Of a DNA stretch of 12,466 bases, positions 6,433-12,466 are shown piece by piece. The notes below the pieces were generated by a model that ran no database searches, was not told where the DNA came from, and worked only from the letters and a program-made list of their open reading frames with translations. Position 1 is the first letter of the stretch. Every line of letters begins with the position of its first letter. The position numbers and the translations under genes are program-made. This stretch comes from Candidatus Methanosuratincola sp. (GTDB taxonomy: Archaea > Thermoproteota > Methanomethylicia > Methanomethylicales > Methanomethylicaceae), in contig JARYLH010000034.1 in assembly GCA_029907755.1 (NCBI GenBank), positions 1 through 12,466 on the forward strand. Direction: 5' to 3'.

Positions 6433-7683
6433 TTGTATAAGGTTAAGGATCCCAGTCTTGCCGGCAGCGGCAAGAACCTACTCAGGTGGGCAGAGGACCA
6501 CATGCCGGTCCTGATGAGCATAAGGAGGAGGTTCTCTGAAGAAACACCGCTCAGAGGGGCAACCATCGCGGCTTGCCTGCATGTTACCAAGGAAACCGGA
6601 GTCCTCATCAGGACCCTCGTCGACGGGGGTGCCAGGGTTGCACTTGCCGGTTCCAACCCGCTCTCCACTCAGGACGAAGTGGCCGCAGCTCTGGCAGAGG
6701 AAGGTGTCAGCGTCTTCGCCTGGAGGGGGCAGACAAAAGAAGAGTACTACGGTTGCCTGAAGGAGGTGCTCAACAAGGAGCCCCAGATAACGATGGACGA
6801 TGGGGCAGACCTGATCACGATTCTCCACTCCGGAGAAGGCAAAATCTCGAAGGTGATCGGGGGGACGGAAGAGACCACCACGGGGGTCGTCAGGCTCAAG
6901 GCTATGGCGGCGAACGGGGTGCTGAAGTACCCAGTAATAGCCGTAAACAATGCCGAGACGAAGTGGGACTTTGACAATGTCTATGGGACGGGGCAGAGCA
7001 CCCTTGATGGGATAATGAGGGCCACCAATGTCCTGCTGGCTGGCAAGAATTTTGTAGTCGCAGGCTACGGCCATTGCGGCAGGGGGCTGGCCAACAGGGC
7101 AAGGGGCATGGGTGCCAGGGTGATTGTCACTGAGGTCGACCCGATGAGGGCGCTTAAGGCAGTCATGGACGGGTTCGCGGTGATGCCCATGGACGAAGCC
7201 GCCAAGATAGGGGACATATTCGTCACTGCCACAGGGAATAAAAGCGTGATCAGGAAGGAACACTTCAGGACGATGAAGGGCGGGGCGATCCTCGCAAATA
7301 CAGGCCACTTCAATATTGAGATCGACACTGGTGCGCTTGGGGAAGAGGCCTCCGAGAGAAGGCGCCTCAGGCAGAACGTTGACGAGTATCTGATGAAGGA
7401 CGGGAGGAAGATCTACCTTCTTGCAGAGGGGAGGCTGGTTAACCTAGCCGCTGCAGAAGGGCACCCGAGCGAGGTGATGGACATGAGCTTTGCAAACCAG
7501 GCACTCTCTGTTGAGTTCATAATCAGGGAGGGGAGAGGCCTCAAGCCAGACGTATATGATGTGCCTAAGGAGATCGACAGAGAGGTGGCCAGGCTGAAGC
7601 TGGATACGATGGGCGTAAGAATCGACACGATGACGAGGGAACAGGAGGCTTATGTGAGGGGTTGGAGCGAAGGCACGGAGTGA
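6433..7683 (+). CDS. ahcY: Adenosylhomocysteinase, short archaeal type
   Basis: The enzyme splits S-adenosylhomocysteine to adenosine and homocysteine with bound NAD and so keeps methylation going. In some methanogens the close relative prefers S-inosylhomocysteine. The 416 residues show the full active-site set: H50 in CLHVTKETGVL, D122/D123 in MDDGADL, E146/E147 in TEETTTGV, K177 and D181 in NNAETKWDFDN, H292 in NTGHFNIEID and H344 in AAAEGHPSEVMD. The NAD fold is marked by VAGYGHCGRGLA at 209-220. The C-terminus ends in YVRGWSEGTE and lacks the Lys/Tyr tail (KPDHYRY) with which the eukaryotic enzyme reaches into a neighbour's NAD site, as is usual in archaea. It starts at TTG with a strong ribosome site. 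It ends 28 bp before the convergent endA; the gap contains a perfect 10-bp palindrome, CCTGCGCAGG (7685-7694). Confidence 0.96.
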   Translation: MYKVKDPSLAGSGKNLLRWAEDHMPVLMSIRRRFSEETPLRGATIAACLHVTKETGVLIRTLVDGGARVALAGSNPLSTQDEVAAALAEEGVSVFAWRGQTKEEYYGCLKEVLNKEPQITMDDGADLITILHSGEGKISKVIGGTEETTTGVVRLKAMAANGVLKYPVIAVNNAETKWDFDNVYGTGQSTLDGIMRATNVLLAGKNFVVAGYGHCGRGLANRARGMGARVIVTEVDPMRALKAVMDGFAVMPMDEAAKIGDIFVTATGNKSVIRKEHFRTMKGGAILANTGHFNIEIDTGALGEEASERRRLRQNVDEYLMKDGRKIYLLAEGRLVNLAAAEGHPSEVMDMSFANQALSVEFIIREGRGLKPDVYDVPKEIDREVARLKLDTMGVRIDTMTREQEAYVRGWSEGTE

Positions 7684-7711
7684 CCCTGCGCAGGCTTTGG
7701 GAGAAGGGGCG

Positions 7712-8266
7712 CTAGGCCTTCCACCACATGAACATGAAGTAAAGCACCTTGCCTCTTGGCCTGTCAAGGGTGGCGAGTATGAACTTCTTCCTCACGGTGT
7801 GGGAGAGGCGCCCCGCCCTTACTATCTCGATGGGATCGACCTCAGCCGAGCTGGGGAGGACGTGTATAATAAACGGGGCATGATCGATTCCCGGGCCGTA
7901 CTCATAGACTGCGAAATCAGATCCAAATTTCATGCCGGGCCTTACGACATACCCCTTCTCGCGCAGATCTTTGTAAACAGCGTAGAGCTCGTCAAAAAGC
8001 CTGAAGTTCTCTCTTGAGAACCGCGCCAGTTCCTCTGATGAAATCGTGCGACCGCCCGACTCGACGGATATCCGCCCTTTCTCAAGGAGGTAGTTTGCTT
8101 CGAACATGGATAGCTCGAGGGGTGCGTCGACCTCGGTGTCCTTTGGCTTGTGGACATTTACCGGCTTTCCGAAAAAGCCCTCCTTGTAGAGCTTAGCTCC
8201 CTGAGCTTTTGAGAGAACGATGATCCGGGATCCGATGATTGTTGCCACCGGCAGGGAGGATGCCAT
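7712..8266 (-). CDS. endA: tRNA-splicing endonuclease EndA, homotetramer type
   Basis: This enzyme cuts introns out of archaeal tRNA and rRNA precursors at bulge-helix-bulge structures. At 184 residues it is the short single-repeat form that assembles as a homotetramer. The catalytic triad can be placed at Y121 in FAVYEYGPG, H129 in IDHAPFIIHVLP and K160 in SHTVRKKFILA. The basic KFGSDF segment just before Y121 is typical. The N-terminal domain (about 1-85) is the usual small alpha/beta dimer domain. The ATG is preceded by GGTG at 7 nt on the minus strand, with a possible TATA box at 8318-8325. The gene is convergent with ahcY. Nothing appears degraded or inserted. Confidence 0.94.
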   Translation of the reverse strand: MASSLPVATIIGSRIIVLSKAQGAKLYKEGFFGKPVNVHKPKDTEVDAPLELSMFEANYLLEKGRISVESGGRTISSEELARFSRENFRLFDELYAVYKDLREKGYVVRPGMKFGSDFAVYEYGPGIDHAPFIIHVLPSSAEVDPIEIVRAGRLSHTVRKKFILATLDRPRGKVLYFMFMWWKA

Positions 8267-8649
8267 CGCAATGCACCAGAAATGGAGAGTAGCTTTTCTA
8301 GAGTATGTCAGACCGCCAATTAAAGTTTGTCAGCCAAGGGACCGGTTCGAAGAAGCCAAATGCCGCCACACCCACGATTTTACACATTCCCCTAATTGGG
8401 CAGATCTGCTTGTTTCTGTGTTTGTTGAAATGTTCCAGACGACCCCATTGGGGATACCATGCACAATTGAAGTAATTGAGGGCGCAGCCTTTTCTTCATA
8501 GGGCTCAGCGCCCCTGCAAACATGGCTGCATCCAAAAAACCGACCGCCGGGATGTTGATGTTCTGTTCGAGCCTGCTAATCGCCGGCGCGGCATCATTCG
8601 TCAGCGAGGTCCCGCGTTCCCGAGAAAGGGGCCTGAGGCTTGGGTTAGC
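8267..8649 (-). other. 383-bp gap: endA promoter plus GC-rich hairpins
   Basis: The part next to endA is AT-richer and holds a TATA-like CTTTAATT (8318-8325, minus strand), which would start transcription near 8294. The part next to the PhoU-like gene (about 8475-8620) is GC-rich and can fold. GGGCGC pairs with GCGCCC (8480-8485 and 8508-8513) with an inner GCC/GGC, CGCCGG pairs with CCGGCG (8545-8550 and 8583-8588), and CGCGG pairs with CCGCG (8588-8592 and 8612-8616). On the minus strand the PhoU reading frame stays open for 85 codons after its TGA, to a TAG at 8392-8394. The part at about 8490-8600 has codon use like real genes, but no start or known domain. I find no tRNA T-arm, RNase P or SRP signature. 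It may be a decayed gene or an unannotated structured RNA. Confidence 0.45.
8480..8513. other. Two-part GC-rich hairpin
   Basis: A 6-bp outer stem (GGGCGC/GCGCCC) is separated by a small internal loop from a 3-bp inner stem (GCC/GGC) closed by a loop of about 12 nt. No T run follows on either strand, so a classic terminator is unlikely. Confidence 0.4.
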
Positions 8650-9330
8650 TCAAAGCACGCGGTGCAGTGCGAGCACTCTGACGTCGTCTGAAGCGTCCCT
8701 CATGGTGTCTACCATAAGCTCTAGGTTTGCCACCAAGTCCCTGCAGATCAGCACGTAGCCCTGGTCCTTAACGTCCATTATGATCCGGAGATCGAGATCC
8801 TGCTGCATGAGATCGACCTTGTTTTCTGCGGAGTGAACATCACCAACTAGCTTCAGCGCGTACATCGGATTCATCGCCAATGCCATAATGCAGCTCCTGA
8901 GCTTTTCATAAGCGGACAAGGTTTCGCTTGCAAGCGAGACAAGACCCTCGGCAATCGTCGGATCAACCCCAAGATTACTCTTAGATAGCTTCAGTATGAG
9001 CCTTGAAATGGTCTGGGCGATCTCGGCGATCTTCTCAACATTGAACATTAGTCTGAGGAAGTCCTCCCTGTAGAGGAGCCCAGGGGCTGACTTTGTAAGC
9101 GTGTCTATCAACTCTATCTTTATCTCGTCTGCCTCTTCCTCTAGTTTTGAGACTTCCTCGTAGTACTCCGCCATATTGCCCCTCGATGAAGCGTAATCAT
9201 CAATCATCAGTACCAACGATCTCACAACATCCTGGACTTTCCTTGCGTGGTCAGTGAGGAGATCCAGCGACTTTCGGTAGGCTTTGTTTTCAAGATCGCT
9301 CAGCTCTTTCTGATAGGTCAAACCAAACAT
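8650..9330 (-). CDS. PhoU-like protein, DUF47 family
   Basis: The 226-residue protein is all-helical and resembles the DUF47/PhoU-like family, cytoplasmic proteins that usually partner with low-affinity phosphate (Pit) transporters or act in phosphate signalling. The clearest stretches are the acidic EVSKLEEEADEIKIELIDTL (about 60-80) and the metal-binding-like REDFLRLMFNVEKIAE (about 93-108), each characteristic of the two PhoU-type helical bundles. There is no signal peptide or membrane span. No Pit transporter gene is next to it, which is unusual for this family; one may be elsewhere. The start is uncertain. ATG 9330 has AGGGG touching it, too close to work, whereas TTG 9321 has the same AGGGG at 9 nt and would shorten the protein by three residues. 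A TATA box at 9381-9388 (minus strand) fits either start. Confidence 0.82.
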   Translation of the reverse strand: MFGLTYQKELSDLENKAYRKSLDLLTDHARKVQDVVRSLVLMIDDYASSRGNMAEYYEEVSKLEEEADEIKIELIDTLTKSAPGLLYREDFLRLMFNVEKIAEIAQTISRLILKLSKSNLGVDPTIAEGLVSLASETLSAYEKLRSCIMALAMNPMYALKLVGDVHSAENKVDLMQQDLDLRIIMDVKDQGYVLICRDLVANLELMVDTMRDASDDVRVLALHRVL

Positions 9331-9335
9331 CCCCT
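9331..9335 (-). promoter_or_regulatory. AGGGG ribosome site, better spaced for a TTG start
   Basis: The motif touches ATG 9330 but lies 9 nt from the in-frame TTG at 9321, which suggests the PhoU-like protein begins at the TTG. Confidence 0.4.
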
Positions 9336-9380
9336 AAAGGACGTGCTAAAAGAAGTCAAAGCCTTTAATAAAGTTTTAGT

Positions 9381-9388
9381 TATAAAAG
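9381..9388 (-). promoter_or_regulatory. TATA box for the PhoU-like gene
   Basis: The minus strand reads CTTTTATA here within an AT-rich gap, giving a predicted transcript start near 9358 and a leader of about 28 nt. The rest of this 228-bp gap (9331-9558) is a divergent promoter region with trxB. A TATA box for trxB is not clear; TTTTAGGC at 9501-9508 is the best weak candidate. Confidence 0.5.
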
Positions 9389-9548
9389 CACCTAATTAAA
9401 TAAAAATACTAGAACGGCACGAAAAAATAATTTTCCGATCATGTGACCTAACGAAACTGGGTGAAGCGTTCTCGAAATAGGAATCTGAACCGGGAAGAGA
9501 TTTTAGGCTAAAGGCACAATTGTAGTTCAGGATCTAGGCTTCTGGAAA

Positions 9549-9553
9549 GGTGG
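9549..9553 (+). promoter_or_regulatory. GGTGG ribosome site deciding the trxB start
   Basis: GGTGG lies 5 nt before ATG 9559. The GTG at 9550 that would lengthen the frame is part of this site, so the ATG is the real start. Confidence 0.65.
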
Positions 9554-9558
9554 GAAAT

Positions 9559-10482
9559 ATGGAGTGCGACGTGCTTATAATCGGCTCAGGCCCTGCGGGG
9601 CTTGCAGCTGCGATCTATTCTTCAAGGCAGGGCCTTAGGACGGTCGTTCTGGAGGAGGCGATCATAGGCGGCAGGGCCACTTACGCCCATATGATCGAAA
9701 ATTACCCAGGGTTCCCAGAAGGGATCTCTGGGGCAGAACTGATATCAAGGTTTGCAAAGCAAGCGGAGAAGTTCGGCTCTATAATAAGGCAAGGAGAAGG
9801 CGCTAGGGAAATCAAGTTCTCGGGAGAGGCCAAGGAAGTCATTACCGCAAACGATCGCTACACCTCCAAGGCACTGGTGATCGCCACAGGGCTAAGGCAG
9901 AGGAAGTTGCAGATACCTTGGGAGGATAGGCTGCTCGGCAGGGGGATCTCATACTGCGCCACCTGCGACGGGTTCTTCTTCAGGAACAAGAAGGTGGCTG
10001 TGATTGGGGGCGGTAATGAGGCTGCAAGCGATCTACTGTACCTTTCGACGCTTGCTGGGGAGATAGTTTGGGTGGTCGGGGAGGAGGGGATCACTGCCGA
10101 TGATAGCTATTTGGCAAAGATCAGGGAACTCGGGATCGAGCCGCTCACTGGTGCGAGGGTTTTGGAATTGCTGGGCAAGGATAGGCTGGAAGGCATCGTG
10201 ATTGAGAAAGGTGGAGCCCAGCAAAAGCTGGCGGTGGACGGAGCGTTCATAGCTGTAGGATCAGTCCCAACTGTCGAGATCCTGAAGAGGGCTGGGATCG
10301 AAGTGGATGAAAAGGGGTTCATAAAAACCGGCGAAGAAATGGAAACGAACATGCCCGGCGTCTTTGCCGCGGGCGATTGTACGGGCAAGAGCCACCAAGT
10401 GATCTTGGCCGCAGGGCAGGGCGCGATGGCGGGAATAAAGGCTTCAGCGTATGCAAAAATGAAGGGGCAGATAACCGGCTAG
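9559..10482 (+). CDS. trxB: Thioredoxin reductase-like flavoprotein lacking the NADPH motif
   Basis: This 307-residue protein is a low-molecular-weight thioredoxin reductase, a cytoplasmic flavoenzyme that reduces thioredoxin. The FAD-binding GSGPAG is at residues 9-14, the redox-active CATC at 133-136, the second dinucleotide-binding GGGNEA at 150-155, and the FAD-closing VFAAGDCTGK at 268-277. The odd point is the second nucleotide domain. Where NADPH enzymes have HRRxxxR after the beta strand, this one reads WVVGEEGITADD (171-182), with two Glu in place of the phosphate-binding Arg residues. NADPH is therefore unlikely as donor; NADH, a deazaflavin (F420H2) as in the Methanocaldococcus enzyme, or an unknown donor are options. 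No thioredoxin gene is adjacent. The TAG stop interlocks with that of the convergent small gene in one CTAG palindrome. The family call is firm and the donor is inferred. Confidence 0.92.
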   Translation: MECDVLIIGSGPAGLAAAIYSSRQGLRTVVLEEAIIGGRATYAHMIENYPGFPEGISGAELISRFAKQAEKFGSIIRQGEGAREIKFSGEAKEVITANDRYTSKALVIATGLRQRKLQIPWEDRLLGRGISYCATCDGFFFRNKKVAVIGGGNEAASDLLYLSTLAGEIVWVVGEEGITADDSYLAKIRELGIEPLTGARVLELLGKDRLEGIVIEKGGAQQKLAVDGAFIAVGSVPTVEILKRAGIEVDEKGFIKTGEEMETNMPGVFAAGDCTGKSHQVILAAGQGAMAGIKASAYAKMKGQITG

Positions 10483-10739
10483 ATCTTCCTGATCGTCGCT
10501 ATCGAGTTGTCGGCTAGACCCTGCACCCGCATCTCCTCTGCGTTAGCCCAGACCTCGTTTTCCGGGATGTCAGGGAAGGGTAGGGCCCTGAGCTCCATCT
10601 TCTTTTTTCCAGCCACGACGACCTCGAATTTCTCGTTTATCTGGAGGTATTTCATGGTCGACGGGTTCAGCTTGCCTATTCCCTTGTCTGTGTCTTCCTT
10701 TCTCCTCATACGGAGGCGCTTTTCAGGAGGCTTTGACAT
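10479..10739 (-). CDS. Small basic archaeal protein of unknown function
   Basis: This 86-residue protein is not one I can name. The N-terminus (1-20) is strongly basic (RLRMRRKED), followed by GIGKLNPSTMKYLQI, then a beta-rich segment with FEVVVAGKKKMELRALPF, and a conserved-looking end IPENEVWANAEEMRVQGLADNSIATIRKI. The pattern of a short helix followed by strands with VVVAGKKK suggests a small beta-barrel, possibly of the double-psi or AbrB-like kind, and nucleic acid binding is plausible. The frame could begin at 10778, but a full GGTGAT at 10747-10752 sits 7 nt before ATG 10739, so that is the start used. It follows glyS by 46 nt on the same strand and is probably cotranscribed, which hints at a translation-linked role. 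Its stop overlaps that of trxB. Confidence 0.75.
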   Translation of the reverse strand: MSKPPEKRLRMRRKEDTDKGIGKLNPSTMKYLQINEKFEVVVAGKKKMELRALPFPDIPENEVWANAEEMRVQGLADNSIATIRKI

Positions 10740-10740
10740 G

Positions 10741-10752
10741 CTCACCATCACC
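10741..10752 (-). promoter_or_regulatory. Perfect GGTGAT ribosome site for the small gene
   Basis: The minus strand reads GGTGATGGTGAG, which contains the exact GGTGAT complement to the usual archaeal 16S 3' end, 7 nt before ATG 10739. It settles the start and shows that the small frame is truly translated. Confidence 0.65.
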
Positions 10753-10785
10753 AGTGGAAGGATATGGCTCAATACCATTTTAAGG

Positions 10786-12466
10786 CTAACGCATCAGGAG
10801 AAATCCCTGAAGGAATCCCTTGAGCTCACCGATTGGGACCCTCCGTTGCTCCCAAGTATCGCGGAGGCGGATTGTCACTGTATCGTCCTGGAGGCTCTGG
10901 TAATCAACAGTGACCGCGAATGGGCAACCTATCTCGTCCGCTCTCGCGTAGCGCCTCCCAATCGAGCCGGAGTCGTCGAATTCGGCAATGAGACCCGCGT
11001 CTTTTAGGTCGCGGTATATGCTGTATGCCTTCTCCCTTATTCCGTCACGATTTACAAGCGGGAAGACCGAAACAGAGACTGGCGCAATAGATGGGGGGAG
11101 CTTCAGCACGACCCTGTCCTCCCGCTCAGAGTATGCGCACTCGAGTGCCAAGTAAGTGAGCCTGTCAGCACCGAAGGAAGGCTCTGCAACGTGCGGAATG
11201 AAGCGCTCACCGGACTGTGCCTCTTCCTTCTCGTAGAACTCGACATACTCCGGCTTAATAAGAACCCCTTCGATCTCAGCAGGGCCGGAGGAGAGCCTGG
11301 ATCTGAGCGTGGAGGCGTCTGTGCCCTTGATCACAGAGAGTACCTTGCCCGTATTCTTGCCGTGATCTGCACCTATTGCGTCTACCCTGGGCCTGGCAGC
11401 GAGAACTTTCACCTTTACAGGGGAATCGAACTTCCTGAAGACTGACATGTCCTGACCGCTGTATTGCATATGGCGTGAGAGGTCGTAGTCAGTACGATAG
11501 GCGTGGCCCGAGACTTCTACCCATCCCCACCGCTCAAGCTTGACCAGCTGGTCGAAGGTCTGGGCAGAGTAGTGAGCCCTCTCTTCGGGGGGCTTACCGA
11601 TGAACATCTGCGACTCGACAGGGGCTCCAAGCTCGGAAATGAACTTCGATGAGAGTGCCATAAAATAGGCGAGCCATTCGGTCTTGATGTAACCCTCCTT
11701 CAGTGCCTCAGACACCGAAACCTGCATGGGTTCCGACGCCTTTGACTTTACCATTTCCTCGGTGAGGAGCCTCAGCTTCACATTTGCCACATCACCTATT
11801 AGTGTACATTCAGGGGATCTCGGGTCGAAGAAGAACTCGACCTCCATTATTGTGAACTCCCTGAGCCTGATCGGGCCCTGTCGGGGTGAGATCTCGTTCC
11901 GTGCGACCTTCCCAATCTGGGCCAACCCCATGGGGAGGCGCTCCCTCATCGAGTTGAAAATCCCCTTGAAATTGACGAACATGCCTTGGGCAGCCTCGGG
12001 CCTCAGGTAGGCGACATTTTCTGAATAGGGACCGATATTCGTCCTGAAAAGCAGGTTGAACCTCGAGATCTTGCTGAGCTGACCTTGGCAATCAGCGCAC
12101 CTCACGCCCTTTTCCAAGATGAGTGCATCGAGCTCCTCAGTCGTCATCCCTTCTATGCCCTTGACCTCGCCGACCTGCTCAAGTATGAGATGATCTGCCC
12201 TGAACCGCTTATGGCATTGCATGCACTCCACGATTACGTCGGTAAAATTCTCCACATGCCCTGACGCCTCGAATACTTTGGCGGGCATTATCACAGGAGT
12301 CTCGATCTCGTAAACCAGCCCATGGTGCCGGTGTATGAACACCTCCCTCCAGCGCCTCTCGATATTCCGTTTGAGCATCGCACCCATGGGGCCGAAGTCC
12401 AGAAAACCTGCGACCCCGCCGTAAATCTCTGAAGAAGGCCAGAAGAAACCCCTTCTCCTGCCAAGC
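10786..12466 (-). CDS. glyS: Glycyl-tRNA synthetase, archaeal/eukaryotic type (5' end outside window)
   Basis: This class II synthetase charges tRNA-Gly. The frame does not begin at the ATG 12387. It is open to the window edge and reads RRGFFWPSSEIYGGVAGFLD directly upstream, the standard N-terminal region of the alpha2-type enzyme, so the first few dozen residues are missing. Numbered from the internal Met at 12387, a zinc site is formed by C55, C58, C97 and C100. Next come NLLFRTNIGP and YLRPEAAQGMFVNF (about 111-140), motif 2 RNEISPRQGPIRLREF (163-178) and motif 3 PSFGADRLTYLAL (403-415). The anticodon-binding domain (about 430-533) contains SVFPL and IGRRYARADEIGCPF. All catalytic parts look intact. 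The promoter lies outside the window. The small 86-residue gene follows on the same strand. Confidence 0.96.
   Translation of the reverse strand, partial: LGRRRGFFWPSSEIYGGVAGFLDFGPMGAMLKRNIERRWREVFIHRHHGLVYEIETPVIMPAKVFEASGHVENFTDVIVECMQCHKRFRADHLILEQVGEVKGIEGMTTEELDALILEKGVRCADCQGQLSKISRFNLLFRTNIGPYSENVAYLRPEAAQGMFVNFKGIFNSMRERLPMGLAQIGKVARNEISPRQGPIRLREFTIMEVEFFFDPRSPECTLIGDVANVKLRLLTEEMVKSKASEPMQVSVSEALKEGYIKTEWLAYFMALSSKFISELGAPVESQMFIGKPPEERAHYSAQTFDQLVKLERWGWVEVSGHAYRTDYDLSRHMQYSGQDMSVFRKFDSPVKVKVLAARPRVDAIGADHGKNTGKVLSVIKGTDASTLRSRLSSGPAEIEGVLIKPEYVEFYEKEEAQSGERFIPHVAEPSFGADRLTYLALECAYSEREDRVVLKLPPSIAPVSVSVFPLVNRDGIREKAYSIYRDLKDAGLIAEFDDSGSIGRRYARADEIGCPFAVTVDYQSLQDDTVTIRLRDTWEQRRVPIGELKGFLQGFLLMR

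Noticed and set aside
6478..7308. 276-residue minus-strand frame opposite ahcY
   Set aside because: It is antisense to an enzyme with every active-site residue conserved, so it is a shadow.
8340..8580. Possible tRNA T-arms (GGTTCGAAG near 8344 and GTTCGAGCC near 8565)
   Set aside because: The flanking bases do not form a 5-bp T stem, and no acceptor or anticodon arm can be found at the right distance.
8220..8758. Plus-strand frames spanning the gap between endA and the PhoU-like gene
   Set aside because: They overlap the ends of real genes on the opposite strand, have no ribosome sites, and read as low-complexity or antisense protein.
9331..9558. Repeat array or CRISPR in the AT-rich gap
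   Set aside because: No regularly spaced repeats were found. The AT-richness is explained by the promoters of the divergent genes.
10740..10778. Longer N-terminus for the small gene, starting at 10778
   Set aside because: The extra 13 residues are read through the GGTGAT ribosome site that serves the internal ATG, and the extension looks unlike the rest of the protein.

Overview
The window reads as archaeal chromosome. The evidence is a glycyl-tRNA synthetase of the archaeal/eukaryotic type, a homotetramer-type tRNA-splicing endonuclease, a short archaeal-type adenosylhomocysteinase, a TET-like M42 aminopeptidase, TATA-box promoters in AT-rich gaps, and Shine-Dalgarno sites of the GGTG / GGAGG / GGTGAT type. 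Arginine is mostly AGG/AGA, third positions are GC-rich, and GTG or TTG starts are used. A TACK/Thermoproteota-like lineage seems likely, but this is an inference. No rRNA, tRNA, CRISPR array, insertion sequence or phage gene was recognised.

Layout. Positions 171-2886 (minus strand) hold a two-gene operon: an FAD-linked oxidase of the GlcD type followed 13 nt later by an HdrD-like iron-sulfur protein with two complete CCG motifs. It ends in a T-tract terminator. A divergent AT-rich promoter region (2887-3101) separates it from a plus-strand carboxyltransferase gene (PycB/5S type, no biotin domain). Next come an M42 aminopeptidase and, 9 nt later, an unrecognised protein with an HEFLH zinc-protease-like motif. 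Adenosylhomocysteinase follows from its own promoter with a TTG start. Convergent to it is endA. Then come about 380 bp without a convincing gene but with GC-rich hairpins, a minus-strand PhoU-like protein, a divergent AT-rich promoter gap, and a thioredoxin reductase-like gene on the plus strand. The stop codon of that gene interlocks with the stop of a small conserved-looking minus-strand gene lying directly downstream of glyS. glyS runs off the right edge, so its N-terminus is missing.

How the parts may work together. Most genes are housekeeping: translation and tRNA maturation (glyS, endA), the methyl cycle (ahcY), peptide turnover (M42), and C3/C4 carboxyl transfer. The more interesting parts concern redox and proteolysis. 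The FAD oxidase plus HdrD-like pair resembles an electron-transfer module that could act on a 2-hydroxy acid or on a thiol/disulfide. The thioredoxin reductase keeps its CATC redox centre but lacks the NADPH 2'-phosphate motif, which suggests a different electron donor. The HEFLH protein coupled to an aminopeptidase is a candidate uncharacterised peptidase. I see no clear defence system or mobile system.
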